Shown: positions 47,483-56,736, numbered from the stretch's first letter. The stretch: DNA of 64,000 nt from Celeribacter neptunius (GCF_900113955.1 NZ_FORH01000004.1:1-64000); one strand, 5' to 3'. The notes: generated by a model from the sequence alone, not told the origin. Numbers and translations: made by a program.

Positions 47483-47611
47483 GAAACTGCTACTGCCTCG
47501 TATTTCCGGATCTTTTGCCCGGGTGTTTGAGGTCAAGATAACCACGAAGGCCGATTTGGTCCAGCGAAAGACGTGCGCCTGCGCGCGGTTGTGACTTTTA
47601 CGCCAAAGCGA

Positions 47612-48940
47612 TCAGGAGAGAACCTGCTCCGCCGCCGCGCCGAGCCGCAGCAGAGCGGCCTCCTGCATCGGTGGCGCCTGCAGGATGATCCCGCAGGACG
47701 GCACACCGGTGGGAAGCGTCAGCGCGCACAACCCCATCAGGTTGCCGACCCGGGTGTTGCGCAGGGTCAGGAGGTTCTCGGTCACGTAATACTCCGCGTC
47801 CGTCAGCAGCCGCTCCGCCTTGGGCGGCAGGTTCGGCGCGGTCGGCAGGAGCACGGCGTCATAGCCCGCGGTCGCCCTGAGATACGCGGCCCGCAAATGT
47901 GTCAGCTTTTTCCAGCCGGCGACGAAATCTGCCCCATTATATGCGCCCCCCCCGCGGAAACGTTCGAGGATGCGCGGGTACATCGCGTCCGGCCGGGCCT
48001 CGATATAGTCGCGCCATTCGGCATAGGCCTCGGTGGTGAACAGGATGGCGGACAGATCCATCGCCTCGGTGACGGCATCGATAGGCGCCTGGACCACCTC
48101 GGCACCGGCGTCGCGGAATTTCTCCACCGCCGCCTTGAACGCCACGCGAGGCGCGTCGCGAATCTCGTCAAACACCACATTGTCGAGCACCAGAAGCCGC
48201 TTGCCTTTGAGCGTCGCTCCTTTGAGATCGGGGGCGGGAGAACCGTCGAGAATGGCGAAACTCTCCGCCGCATCCTCGACCGTCTTGACCAGAGGCCCGA
48301 TGGTGTCGAAAGCGGCGGCCAGCGGTACCACACCGTCGAGCGGGATGCGCCCGGCGGTGGTTTTCAACCCCACGAGATCGTTCCAGGCCGAGGGGATGCG
48401 CACCGAACCGCCGGTGTCCGAGCCGATGGAACCGGCCGCAAGCCCGAAGGCCACGGAGGCCGCAGCACCCGAGGACGACCCGCCCGGCACGGCGTCCAGA
48501 TCATTGATACAGGGTGGCGTGGCGGTGATCGGGTTCAGCCCCAGCCCGGAGAAGGCCAGTTCGGACATATGGGTCTTGCCCAGCGCCACGAGACCGGCCT
48601 GTGACGCCCGACGCAGCACCTCGGCATCGCGAGTCGGGATGCGGTCTTGCAACAGGGCGGAGCCGGCCTCGGTCGCCACCCCCGCCGTGTCGAACAGGTC
48701 TTTCCAGGACACCGGCACACCGTCCAGAAGTCCACGCCGCACACCGTTCTCGGCCCGCGCATGGGCGGCTTCGGCCTCGGCCATGGCGCGATCCTCCATC
48801 ATCCGGGCGTAGATCCGCTCGGCGTAGGGGTGCACCCGCGCCTTGTCGAGATAGGCCGCCGCAAGATCGCGCGGATCGATCTCTCCCGCGCCGATCGCAC
48901 GTCCCAGATCGCACATGCTCATCTCGGTATATTCGGCCAT
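47612..48940 (-). CDS. Amidase signature family hydrolase
   Basis: 442 residues. The Ser-cisSer-Lys triad is visible: Lys in VPVSWKDLFDT, PGGSSSGAAASVA with cis-Ser, and the nucleophile in GSDTGGSVRIPS. It hydrolyses an amide; GatA is a relative but the adjacent genes are not gatBC and no tRNA link is evident. Upstream of the aminotransferase on the same strand, separated by 130 bases; divergent from the UbiH-type gene. Confidence 0.88.
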   Translation of the reverse strand: MAEYTEMSMCDLGRAIGAGEIDPRDLAAAYLDKARVHPYAERIYARMMEDRAMAEAEAAHARAENGVRRGLLDGVPVSWKDLFDTAGVATEAGSALLQDRIPTRDAEVLRRASQAGLVALGKTHMSELAFSGLGLNPITATPPCINDLDAVPGGSSSGAAASVAFGLAAGSIGSDTGGSVRIPSAWNDLVGLKTTAGRIPLDGVVPLAAAFDTIGPLVKTVEDAAESFAILDGSPAPDLKGATLKGKRLLVLDNVVFDEIRDAPRVAFKAAVEKFRDAGAEVVQAPIDAVTEAMDLSAILFTTEAYAEWRDYIEARPDAMYPRILERFRGGGAYNGADFVAGWKKLTHLRAAYLRATAGYDAVLLPTAPNLPPKAERLLTDAEYYVTENLLTLRNTRVGNLMGLCALTLPTGVPSCGIILQAPPMQEAALLRLGAAAEQVLS

Positions 48941-49092
48941 TTTGTCGCTCCCGTTCGCGCAATGTCAGTCGCAGTGCCTATCACCGCACCCTTCACCGCG
49001 CCAAGCTAGCGGCGCAACAACGCATGGACAATCCCGTGTGACGCGTCATATTGCGGCGCAAGCGTTTCACGAAGCGCGGCAAGGAGGCTTTC

Positions 49093-50316
49093 ATGACCCA
49101 AGCGACAGATCTTCTCATCGTTGGCGGCGGGCTCAATGGTCCGGCTCTGGCGCTGGCGGCGGCCAATGCCGGGCTCACCGTGACCCTGATCGATGCGCTG
49201 CCGAAAACCCAGCGGGTCAGCGATCTGTTCGACGGGCGCGGCTATGCGCTCTCTCTGGGCTCGCAACGCCTGATCTCCGCCATCGGCATCTGGGACAAGC
49301 TGCACAGCCACGCCCAACCGATCCTCGACGTGAAGGTCACCGATGGCAAACCCGGCGAAGGCCCGGGACCGTTCATGCTGGAATTTCGCGACGGCGAGAT
49401 CGACGAGAGCCCGATGGGCTATATGGTCGAGGACCGCTATTTGCGGCAGGCCTTTCTCGAGGCCTTGGACGCGCATGACAGGATCACCCAGATCGAGGGC
49501 CATGTGGTGGCGCAAGAGGTCGACGCCCATGGCGCGACACTGACGCTGGCGGACGGAACCCAACTCACGGGCAAGCTCATCATCGGCTGCGACGGGCGCA
49601 AATCCGGCACCGCGGAACGCGCCGGGATCAGCCGCACCGGCTGGGGCTACGGTCAGACCGCGCTGGTCTGTGCGATCCAGCATGAGCTGCCGCATCATGG
49701 CTGCGCGCATCAATATTTCCTGCCCTCCGGACCGCTGGCAATCCTGCCGCTGCCCGGCAATCAAAGCTCGATCGTCTGGACCGAGAAAGACAGGCTTGCG
49801 ACCGAGATTCAGGCGCTCGATGACGACGATTATCTCGCCGTGCTGCGGCCGCGCTTCGGCGATTTCCTCGGCGAGATTTCCTTGGCCGGCAAACGCTTTG
49901 CCTATCCGCTCAACATCACGCTCGCGAATGCGTTCTTTGCTCCCCGCGTGGCGCTCGTGGGCGATGCGGCACATGGCATGCACCCGATCTCGGGTCAGGG
50001 GCTGAACGCCGGTCTCAAGGATATCGGCGCGCTGACCGAGGTGCTGATCGAGGCGCATCGGCGCGGCGAAGACATCGGGCGCGAGGATGTTCTGGCGCGT
50101 TATGCCCAGTGGCGGCGCTTCGATGTCGCCACGATGGCGCTGATGACCGACAGTTTCAACAAGTTGTTTTCGAACGACAATCCGGTATTGCGCTTTGCCC
50201 GCGACCTCGGCATGGGGATGGTGAATTCGCTCACCGGCCTGCGCCGCGCGGCGATCCGCGAGGCGGCGGGCGTCAATGGCGACGTGCCGAAACTCTGTCG
50301 TGGCATCGCGCTCTGA
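49093..50316 (+). CDS. UbiH/UbiF/Coq6-family FAD-dependent hydroxylase
   Basis: 407 residues. FAD-binding LLIVGGGLNGPALALAAANAG at the N-terminus (GXGXXG-like), GCDGRKSGTAERAG (DG motif) and ALVGDAAHGMHPISGQGLNAG (GD motif). It probably hydroxylates the ubiquinone ring; which position cannot be told. AAGGAGG lies 7 bases before the ATG at 49093. Confidence 0.92.
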   Translation: MTQATDLLIVGGGLNGPALALAAANAGLTVTLIDALPKTQRVSDLFDGRGYALSLGSQRLISAIGIWDKLHSHAQPILDVKVTDGKPGEGPGPFMLEFRDGEIDESPMGYMVEDRYLRQAFLEALDAHDRITQIEGHVVAQEVDAHGATLTLADGTQLTGKLIIGCDGRKSGTAERAGISRTGWGYGQTALVCAIQHELPHHGCAHQYFLPSGPLAILPLPGNQSSIVWTEKDRLATEIQALDDDDYLAVLRPRFGDFLGEISLAGKRFAYPLNITLANAFFAPRVALVGDAAHGMHPISGQGLNAGLKDIGALTEVLIEAHRRGEDIGREDVLARYAQWRRFDVATMALMTDSFNKLFSNDNPVLRFARDLGMGMVNSLTGLRRAAIREAAGVNGDVPKLCRGIAL

Positions 50317-50345
50317 ACGCGAAGCGTTTCAACGCCAAGATGATA

Positions 50346-50375
50346 GGGCCGCCGCGAACGTGCAGCGGCCTTTTT
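50346..50375 (+). terminator. Intrinsic terminator of the UbiH-type gene
   Basis: GGCCGC (50347-50352) pairs with GCGGCC (50365-50370), extended inside by GC/GC after a mismatch, followed by TTTTT. Confidence 0.8.
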
Positions 50376-50409
50376 CATGCGACAGCCCGGGGCTCACTCT
50401 TCCCGGCGC

Positions 50410-50631
50410 TCACTCTTCGAGCGTGCGGGCCTCGTTCACCAGCATGATCGGGATGCCGTTGCGGATCGGATAGGCGAGCCCGGCGGTTTTCGAGATCAGT
50501 TCCTGCGCCTCGGCATCATAGGTCAGCACCCCATGGGTCTGCGGGCAGACCAGCGCCTCGAGCATCCGGCGATCGAACACCTGTTCCTGGGTCACACTCT
50601 TGTTTGTGCTGCTGTTTGCCGTCGTCATCAC
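50410..50631 (-). CDS. Trm112 family protein
   Basis: 73 residues. [26 protein letters not shown] and [19 protein letters not shown] (shown as key blocks [17 protein letters not shown]) are the Trm112/YcaR signature; of the usual zinc cysteines only one is kept. Members stabilise methyltransferases. It overlaps the preceding LON-domain gene by four bases and is the last gene of a small minus-strand operon. Confidence 0.85.
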   Translation of the reverse strand: MMTTANSSTNKSVTQEQVFDRRMLEALVCPQTHGVLTYDAEAQELISKTAGLAYPIRNGIPIMLVNEARTLEE

Positions 50632-51263
50632 ATCATATCCTCATTGGAGCCGCCATAGAGGGCGAACTCCATGAGGGTTACCAGAGTTTCGCGGCGGGTG
50701 GAAAGACATGGCGCCTCCAAAAGCGCCTGTTTGTCCTCTGGCGCGAAAGGACAGAGCATGGACAGCGAATTGATCAGCAACTCGTCATCCGCGTGACCGA
50801 GACTGCTCCAATCCGTCTGCAGCTCTTCCTCGCAGAAATAGCGTTTCAACAGCGACATGAAAGCCGTGCGTTTCAGCCCCGGGTCCGCCTCGGCCGGGCC
50901 AAGATCGGCGTGGAAATCGCGCCAATCGACGGTGAATTTGCGGTAGGGCGCAAAACCCGTGGTCTCTTCGCCCAGGCGGAATCGCGAGATCCCGGTGAGC
51001 GTGACCATGTAGCGCCCGTCCTCGGTCTCGGAAAAGGCGGTCAACCGCCCGGCACAACCGATCGTGTTGAGCTTGCCTGCGCCACCGCCGGAACAGGGCT
51101 GCACCATGCCGATGAGCCGCGTCGAGGTCTTCATGCAATCTTCGAGCATCTGCAGATAGCGCGGTTCGAAGATATGCAGCGGCAACCGCGCCCGGGGCAG
51201 CAGAAGCGCCCCGGGAAGCGGGAAGATCGGGATGGATTGCGGAAGATCGGCTGCGCTCAACAT
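50628..51263 (-). CDS. LON-substrate-binding-domain protein (stand-alone LON N domain)
   Basis: 211 residues. [29 protein letters not shown] (key blocks [18 protein letters not shown]) is the Lon N-terminal substrate-binding fold; no ATPase or protease domain follows. Role unknown; in bacteria such proteins often accompany Trm112 and CnoX genes, as here. Starts 26 bases after the CnoX-like gene. Confidence 0.9.
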   Translation of the reverse strand: MLSAADLPQSIPIFPLPGALLLPRARLPLHIFEPRYLQMLEDCMKTSTRLIGMVQPCSGGGAGKLNTIGCAGRLTAFSETEDGRYMVTLTGISRFRLGEETTGFAPYRKFTVDWRDFHADLGPAEADPGLKRTAFMSLLKRYFCEEELQTDWSSLGHADDELLINSLSMLCPFAPEDKQALLEAPCLSTRRETLVTLMEFALYGGSNEDMM

Positions 51264-51289
51264 GGCTCTAATCTAGAGCAGGCGTGCGA

Positions 51290-52192
51290 TCAGGCAAATA
51301 GCATCGAGGACAGCTTGCGCCGGCCGTTGAGAACGATCGGGTCGGAGGGCTTGAGACTGTCAAAGATTTTGAACAGTTGCTCCTTGATGGCACCGTCGTT
51401 CCAGTCGCGATCGAGTTTGAATGCGGCCAGAAGCGTTTCCACCGCCTCTTCCACCTTGCCATTGGCGTGCTGCGCCACGGCGAGATCCAGACGCGCCTGC
51501 ATGTCACTCGGGTCGGCCTCGACCTTGGCCATCAGATCGGCCAGCGGACCGGCGTTTTCGGCTTCGCGTGCCAGCGTGATCTGGGCATGGACGGCCTCGA
51601 CCGCGGCATCCCCCGACACGTCGGCGGGGACCCCGTTGATCACGGCTTCGGCCTCATCGACCTCGCCCTTGGCGAGATGGCATTTTGCCAGACCGGCATA
51701 GGCCCCGGCCAGCTTGTCGTCCTCCTCGAGGATCGCGGCATAGGTCTGGGCCGCATCGTCGATCTCGCCCGCCTCGAACATTTCATCGGCAGCGGCGACG
51801 GCATCGGCGAGGCTTTCGTCGACATTGAGCGCGGCGATCTTGGTCACGAATTCCTTGACCTGCGAGGGCGGAAGCGCGCCCTGAAAGCCGTCGACCGGCT
51901 GGCCCTTGAAAAAGGCATAGACCGTCGGGATCGATTGCACCCGGAGCTGACCGGCGATGCCCTGGTTCTCGTCGACATTGACCTTGGCCATCTTGACCGC
52001 ACCACCGGCAGCCTCGACCTCGGCCTCCAGAGCCGGGCCGAGCTGACGGCAGGGGCCGCACCACGGGGCCCAGAAATCGACGATCACCGGGGTCTCCTGC
52101 GAGGCGTCGATCACCTCCGCCATGAAATCGGCTTCGGAGACATCTTTCACGAATGCGCCATGGGCGGCGCCATTGGTTTGACCGAGATCCAT
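51290..52192 (-). CDS. cnoX: Thioredoxin-TPR fusion, CnoX-like co-chaperone
   Basis: 300 residues. The N-terminal thioredoxin domain (about 20-125) has the active site FWAPWCGPC, i.e. a full CGPC motif, unlike the redox-dead SXXC of E. coli CnoX; the C-terminal half is TPR-like helical repeats (about 135-285). CnoX passes oxidised substrates to DnaK/GroEL. The CGPC suggests oxidoreductase activity as in the Caulobacter type. First gene of cnoX-LON-trm112. Confidence 0.9.
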   Translation of the reverse strand: MDLGQTNGAAHGAFVKDVSEADFMAEVIDASQETPVIVDFWAPWCGPCRQLGPALEAEVEAAGGAVKMAKVNVDENQGIAGQLRVQSIPTVYAFFKGQPVDGFQGALPPSQVKEFVTKIAALNVDESLADAVAAADEMFEAGEIDDAAQTYAAILEEDDKLAGAYAGLAKCHLAKGEVDEAEAVINGVPADVSGDAAVEAVHAQITLAREAENAGPLADLMAKVEADPSDMQARLDLAVAQHANGKVEEAVETLLAAFKLDRDWNDGAIKEQLFKIFDSLKPSDPIVLNGRRKLSSMLFA

Positions 52193-52337
52193 ATCGGTTC
52201 TCCTCTATCTGCTTGCTTGCCGCATATATGCGCCTTTGCGCATGGTTTTTAAAGCATTTCGCGAACAGATGTCGCATCGATTGCTGCAAAACCCGTTTGC
52301 CGCCACCTCATCCATCCCGGTTGTCCCGGTGTCGTCC

Positions 52338-53126
52338 TTACAGATCGAACGTGGCAAAGACCGGCGCGTGATCCGACGGCTGTTCCCAACCGCGGGCCTC
52401 GCGCAGGATCTTTGATCCATGCCCGGCATTGGAAATATCCGGCGTCGCCCAGATGTGATCGAGACGACGGCCCTTGTCGGCGGCATCCCAATCCTTGGCG
52501 CGATAGGACCACCAGCTGTAGAGCAGCCCCTCGGGAATATCCTGACGGGTGATGTCGACCCAGCCCCCGGCCTCCTGGGTCTCGGCCAGATGGTCCACCT
52601 CGATCGGCGTGTGCGAAACGATTTTCAGAAGCTGCTTGTGATTCCACACATCATCCTCGCGCGGGGCGATGTTGAGATCGCCCACGAGGATGGATTTTTC
52701 CGGCTTGTCGGCACGAAACGCGTCGCGCATCTCGGTCAGGTAGTCGAGCTTCTGACCGAATTTCTCGTTGATCTCGCGATCCGGCTTGTCGCCGCCCGCC
52801 GGCACGTAGAAATTGTGGATGGTCACGCCGTTCTCGAGCTTGCCCGCGATGTGACGCGCATGGCCGAGAGAGGCGTAATCCTCGGCCCCGGCCTCGACCA
52901 TCGGGATTTTCGAGAGGATCGCGACGCCGTTATAGCCCTTCTGCCCGCGCGCCACCATGTGGGTGTAGCCCAGCGCCCGGAAGCCCTCCATCGGGATTTT
53001 CTCCACCGGCGATTTGCACTCCTGAAGGCACAGCACATCGGGGGCTTCCTGTTCCAGAAGCTTCAGCACGATCGGTTCGCGCAGCCGCACGGAGTTGATG
53101 TTCCAGGTGGCGAGGGTAAAGGGCAT
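52338..53126 (-). CDS. xth: Exodeoxyribonuclease III
   Basis: 262 residues, AP endonuclease/exonuclease III fold: LATWNINSVRLRE, LCLQECKSP (metal Glu), LVGDLNIAPREDDVW, RLDHIWATPD and PSDHAPVFATF (catalytic His). It cleaves abasic sites and removes 3' blocks in base-excision repair. Monocistronic. Confidence 0.95.
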   Translation of the reverse strand: MPFTLATWNINSVRLREPIVLKLLEQEAPDVLCLQECKSPVEKIPMEGFRALGYTHMVARGQKGYNGVAILSKIPMVEAGAEDYASLGHARHIAGKLENGVTIHNFYVPAGGDKPDREINEKFGQKLDYLTEMRDAFRADKPEKSILVGDLNIAPREDDVWNHKQLLKIVSHTPIEVDHLAETQEAGGWVDITRQDIPEGLLYSWWSYRAKDWDAADKGRRLDHIWATPDISNAGHGSKILREARGWEQPSDHAPVFATFDL

Positions 53127-53209
53127 GGGCAGGTCTCCATTGTGTCAGGCGCGAGCATAGTCATCCCCGCGCCCGACGACCAGCCGGGTTTTGGCATGCC
53201 CCCTGTTCT

Positions 53210-53593
53210 TCAATCGTATTGCACGACTTCGAATTCGATGCCGTCGTGATCGCGGAAATAGAACCGCCGCCCCGGCTCGTAATCGGCGTGGTTGACCGGG
53301 GTGAACCCGGCCTCGGAGACCCGCGTTTCCACCGCATCGAGATCGCCGACCACCACGGCCAGATGGTTCAATCCGTTGATATGGGTGTAGCTGTCACCGC
53401 CCTTTGTCGGCGCCTCTTTCGGGCCGTAGAGCGCGATATAGCTGTCGGGTTCGCCCATATGGATCGACCGGCCCTGATGGATCGCGCCGCCTTGCCAACG
53501 GATGTTCCAGCCGAACACCTTGTTCATCCAACGGGCCGTCCGCTCCGGGTCGGACACCGTGATATTGGCATGCTCCAAACGTACGTGTGTCAT
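53210..53593 (-). CDS. VOC (glyoxalase/bleomycin-resistance-like) family protein, SoxR target
   Basis: 127 residues, one vicinal-oxygen-chelate domain: VRLEHANITVSDPERTARWM, NHLAVVVGDLDAVETRV and RRFYFRDHDGIEFEVVQYD (key blocks HANITVSDP, HLAVVV, YFRDHDGIEFE) with metal His/Glu positions. Substrate unknown. Its promoter contains a SoxR-type operator with a 19-bp spacer and soxR itself is divergent next door, so it is likely induced by redox-active compounds. GGAG precedes the ATG at 53593. Confidence 0.88.
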   Translation of the reverse strand: MTHVRLEHANITVSDPERTARWMNKVFGWNIRWQGGAIHQGRSIHMGEPDSYIALYGPKEAPTKGGDSYTHINGLNHLAVVVGDLDAVETRVSEAGFTPVNHADYEPGRRFYFRDHDGIEFEVVQYD

Positions 53594-53626
53594 GATTTTC
53601 TCCATCATTGCGTTTTGATGGCAAGC

Positions 53627-53657
53627 GGTATAATTTCTAAACCTAACTTTAGGTCAA
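53627..53657 (-). promoter_or_regulatory. SoxR-type promoter/operator of the VOC gene
   Basis: Minus strand: -35 TTGACC (53657-53652), spacer of exactly 19 bp, -10 TATACC (53632-53627). The overlong spacer is the hallmark of MerR-family-activated promoters. Inside it CTAAA-N6-TTTAG forms a dyad placed as in E. coli soxS. The layout of soxS (TTTACC-N19-TATACT) is nearly identical. Confidence 0.8.
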
Positions 53658-53675
53658 GGTTTTTCTGAGGGGACG

Positions 53676-54116
53676 ATGCCCGCACATGAACTCACCATCG
53701 GACAGGTGGCCAGCCGCACCGGGCTGAGCGTCTCGGCGATCCGCTATTATGAGAAAGAGGGGCTGGTCTTTGCCCATCGCAACGCCGGCGGTCAGCGCCG
53801 GTTTCCACGCAGCGCGCTCCGCCGTCTGTCCTTTGTCATCGCGGCGCAGAAATTCGGCTTCACCATCGCCCGCATTCGTGACGTGCTGTCGGAACTGCCG
53901 GAGGATGAGGCGCCCAGCGCCAAGGCCTGGCACGCGGTCGCACTGGAATTTCGTGCCGATCTCGACCGCAAGATCGCCGCACTCGAAGCGCTGCGCGACA
54001 ATCTCGAGGGCTGTATCGGCTGCGGCTGCCTGTCGATGAAGAATTGCAAGATCTACAACCGCGACGACGAGGCCGCCCGCGAAGGCCCCGGCCCGCGCGT
54101 CTTGCGCGGGATCTAG
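53676..54116 (+). CDS. soxR: Redox-sensitive transcriptional activator SoxR
   Basis: 146 residues. MerR-type winged helix (LTIGQVASRTGLSVSAIRYYE), dimer helix, and the [2Fe-2S] ligand cluster CIGCGCLSMKNC (Cys113, 116, 118, 124: CX2CXCX5C), the SoxR hallmark. Oxidation of the cluster distorts 19-bp-spacer promoters into activity. No soxS is adjacent, as usual outside enterobacteria; the divergent VOC gene is the visible target. GAGGGG lies before the ATG. Confidence 0.96.
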   Translation: MPAHELTIGQVASRTGLSVSAIRYYEKEGLVFAHRNAGGQRRFPRSALRRLSFVIAAQKFGFTIARIRDVLSELPEDEAPSAKAWHAVALEFRADLDRKIAALEALRDNLEGCIGCGCLSMKNCKIYNRDDEAAREGPGPRVLRGI

Positions 54117-54159
54117 CCCCCCCTGGCGGGACACGAGCGGGACCGGCGCGCGCGGCCCG

Positions 54160-54194
54160 AAAAAGCCCGGCGCAACCGCCGGGCCATCTCTTTT
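54160..54194. terminator. Bidirectional terminator between soxR and the response regulator
   Basis: GCCCGGCG (54165-54172), CAAC loop, CGCCGGGC (54177-54184). Minus side followed by TTTTTC, plus side by CATCTCTTTT. Confidence 0.85.
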
Positions 54195-54221
54195 GCAACC
54201 GCTGGGAAACCCGGCTCCAGC

Positions 54222-54908
54222 TCAGGAGGCGAGACGATAGCCGCCAGCCTCGGTCACCAGCAGACGCGCATTCGAGGGATCGGGTTCGATTTTCTGCCGC
54301 AACCGGTAGATATGGGTCTCCAGCGTGTGGGTGGTCACCCCGGCATTATAGCCCCAGACCTCGTGCAACAGCACATCGCGCGGCACCACGCCTTCGGTGG
54401 CGCGGTAGAGGAATTTGAGAATATTGGTCTCTTTTTCCGTCAGGCGGATTTTCTTGTCCTCATCGGTGACAAGCATCTTCTGCGCCGGTTTGAACGTATA
54501 CGGCCCGAGCTGGAACACCGCCGCTTCGGATTGTTCATGGGTGCGGAGCTGGGCGCGGATGCGCGCCAGAAGCACCGGGAATTTGAACGGCTTGGTGACA
54601 TAGTCATTGGCGCCGGAATCAAGCCCGAGGATCGTGTCTGCATCAGTGTCATGCCCGGTCAGCATCAAAATAGGCGCCTTCACGCCCGATTTGCGCAGGC
54701 GTTTGCACAATTCGCGGCCATCCGTGTCCGGCAGGCCCACATCGAGGATGATCAGGTCGTAATGGCCTTCCTTCGATTTCTCGACCGCCCCGGCGCCACT
54801 GTCGGCTTCGAAGACATCGAAATCCTCGGTCATCACAAGCTGCTCGCTCAGAGCTTCACGCAAATCGTCATCGTCATCGACGAGCAGGATTTTCTTGAGA
54901 GTGGCCAT
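54222..54908 (-). CDS. OmpR/PhoB-family response regulator (possibly CenR)
   Basis: 228 residues. Receiver domain 1-120 with acidic pocket LLVDDDDD, phospho-Asp in [15 protein letters not shown] and VTKPFK; winged-helix DNA-binding domain 130-228 ([40 protein letters not shown]). No histidine kinase is adjacent. The sequence style resembles the essential orphan-located CenR regulator of Rhodobacter envelope genes, but that identity is inference. The ATG at 54908 follows AAGGAGG. Confidence 0.9.
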   Translation of the reverse strand: MATLKKILLVDDDDDLREALSEQLVMTEDFDVFEADSGAGAVEKSKEGHYDLIILDVGLPDTDGRELCKRLRKSGVKAPILMLTGHDTDADTILGLDSGANDYVTKPFKFPVLLARIRAQLRTHEQSEAAVFQLGPYTFKPAQKMLVTDEDKKIRLTEKETNILKFLYRATEGVVPRDVLLHEVWGYNAGVTTHTLETHIYRLRQKIEPDPSNARLLVTEAGGYRLAS

Positions 54909-54977
54909 CACATGGACCTCCTTGGTTTGTGCATTGAACGTGATGTGCGCCCGACCATGGCCGGAAACAAGATTTGC

Positions 54978-55006
54978 AACAAAACGCTCACGCAAGCGTG
55001 TCAACA
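54978..55006 (-). promoter_or_regulatory. Predicted response-regulator promoter with dyad in the spacer
   Basis: Minus strand -35 TTGACA (55006-55001), 17-nt spacer, weak -10 TTTGTT (54983-54978). The dyad CACGC-AA-GCGTG (54989-55000) fills most of the spacer. A further dyad TCAC-TTT-GTGA lies at 55021-55031. Both sit in the region divergent to ribA. Confidence 0.4.
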
Positions 55007-55086
55007 CCCCCGGAAATGTTTCACTTTGTGACAGAAATGGCTACATGAGAGGCCTGTTATCACATTCGACCGAAGACGGATCGCCC

Positions 55087-56175
55087 ATGAGCCTCGCCCC
55101 CAGCCTTTCCGAGATGATCGCCCGCGCACGCTCCGACATGCGCATGGGGGTGCCTGTGGTGCTGCGCTCCGGGGCCGGCGCCGCATTGGCCGTGGCCGCC
55201 GAAGATGTCTCGCCCGAGCGGCTTTCGGATCTGCGCAACCTCGGCACGCCCTATCTGGCAATCACCGCCCGGCGGGCAGAGACCCTCTCGGCCCGGGCTT
55301 ACGATGGCGATCTGGCCCGTTTGGCGCTGCCCTCCGACGTCGATGTCGACTGGATCGAAGCCGTGGCCAATCCGGCGGATGATCTGACCCACCCGATGAA
55401 AGGCCCGTTTCAATCGGCACGGGGCGGCGATGCAATCTGTGCCCGGGCGGCGATTGCGCTGGCGAAATCCGCACGGCTCCTGCCCGCCGCCGTCATGGTC
55501 GATGTGACCAACGCGCTGGAGATCGCCGCCACCCACGGGCTGACCGTCCTGCCGGTCGAACCCGCCCTGCCGCATATGGCCGATCTGGCGCCCTTGCAGG
55601 ATGTGATTCACGCCCGGGTGCCTCTGGTGGCCTCGGAGAAATCCCGCGTGCATGTGTTTCGCCCCGATGACGGTGGCGAGGAGCATTTCGTGGTCGAGAT
55701 CGGTCGCCCGGATCGCGCGAAACCGGTTCTGGCGCGGCTGCATTCCGCCTGTTTCACCGGCGATCTCATGGGATCGCTGAAATGCGATTGCGGACCGCAG
55801 CTCAACGCCGCGCTCACCCAGATGGGCGAAGAGGGGGCGGGCATCCTGCTGTACCTCAATCAGGAGGGCCGCGGCATCGGCCATGCCAACAAGATGCGCG
55901 CCTATTCACTGCAGGATCAGGGCTTCGACACGGTCGAGGCCAATCATCGGCTCGGCTTCGAGGATGACGAGCGCGATTTCCGCATTGGGGCGGCGATCCT
56001 GAAAGAGATGGGGTTTTCCGCCGTGCGGCTTCTGACCAACAATCCGAACAAGATCGCCCGGATGGAAGATCAGGGGATCAAGGTCACCGAACGCGTGCCA
56101 CTCAAGGTGGGTGAGAATCGCTACAACGAAGCCTATCTCGCCACCAAGGCGCGCAAATCGGGGCACCTTCTGTAA
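55087..56175 (+). CDS. ribA: GTP cyclohydrolase II with degenerate RibB-like N-terminal domain
   Basis: 362 residues. The C-terminal half (about 175-362) is Rib[24 protein letters not shown] holds the three zinc cysteines (pieces: [13 protein letters not shown]), and [15 protein letters not shown] the substrate loop. It opens the GTP ring in the first step of riboflavin synthesis. The first 170 residues resemble DHBP synthase ([17 protein letters not shown] in place of the HTEA block) but lack the catalytic residues, so the RibB activity is presumably lost. Overlaps the next gene by one base. Confidence 0.9.
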   Translation: MSLAPSLSEMIARARSDMRMGVPVVLRSGAGAALAVAAEDVSPERLSDLRNLGTPYLAITARRAETLSARAYDGDLARLALPSDVDVDWIEAVANPADDLTHPMKGPFQSARGGDAICARAAIALAKSARLLPAAVMVDVTNALEIAATHGLTVLPVEPALPHMADLAPLQDVIHARVPLVASEKSRVHVFRPDDGGEEHFVVEIGRPDRAKPVLARLHSACFTGDLMGSLKCDCGPQLNAALTQMGEEGAGILLYLNQEGRGIGHANKMRAYSLQDQGFDTVEANHRLGFEDDERDFRIGAAILKEMGFSAVRLLTNNPNKIARMEDQGIKVTERVPLKVGENRYNEAYLATKARKSGHLL

Positions 56176-56666
56176 TGATCAAGGCCACTGACATCGTGGT
56201 CACCCGCTGGGGCGCGCGCTTCATGGGGCTGCGTTTCCCCTGTGCCATCGGCAAGGGCGGCATCACCGACAATAAACGCGAAGGCGACGGCGCCAGCCCG
56301 CGCGGCATGCATCATCTGCCGCGGCTCTATTACCGCGCCGACCGCATTCCGGCGCTTGACGGGGAAAAGATCAAACCCGGCGATCTCTGGTGCGATGCCG
56401 GCGATCATGCCGATTACAATCATCTGGTGCGCGCGCCTTTTAAGGCGAGCCATGAGAGAATGCGTCGCGCCGACCGGCTTTACGATCTGGTGCTGATCAG
56501 TGATTGGAACTGGCCCATGGCGACGCCCGGCAAGGGCTCCGCCATCTTTGTCCATCGCTGGCGCAAACCGCGCCATCCGACCGAGGGCTGCGTCGCCTTT
56601 CGCGCCGATCACCTGCGCTGGATCGCGGAACGAGTGAGCCCCGCAACCCGGCTGATCATTCGTTGA
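56175..56666 (+). CDS. L,D-transpeptidase-fold (YkuD-type) protein without signal peptide
   Basis: 163 residues. SAIFVHRWRKPRHPTEGCVAF carries the YkuD motif HX(n)-TXGC with catalytic Cys (pieces: IFVHRW, PTEGCVAF). The N-terminus ([16 protein letters not shown]) shows no signal peptide or lipobox, unlike periplasmic L,D-transpeptidases, so its site of action is unclear. TAATG overlap with ribA means translational coupling to a flavin gene. Confidence 0.82.
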   Translation: MIKATDIVVTRWGARFMGLRFPCAIGKGGITDNKREGDGASPRGMHHLPRLYYRADRIPALDGEKIKPGDLWCDAGDHADYNHLVRAPFKASHERMRRADRLYDLVLISDWNWPMATPGKGSAIFVHRWRKPRHPTEGCVAFRADHLRWIAERVSPATRLIIR

Positions 56667-56736
56667 GAACAGCCTCTCAAAACCTGCCCGACAAAAGTCC
56701 GACAGAAATCCGACGCTTTGCCGACCACGCGACTCC

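Noticed and set aside
56690-56725. Short repeats of a CCGACA-like motif between convergent genes
   Set aside because: Three imperfect copies in 35 bases, no conserved spacing, no stem; likely chance in GC-rich DNA.
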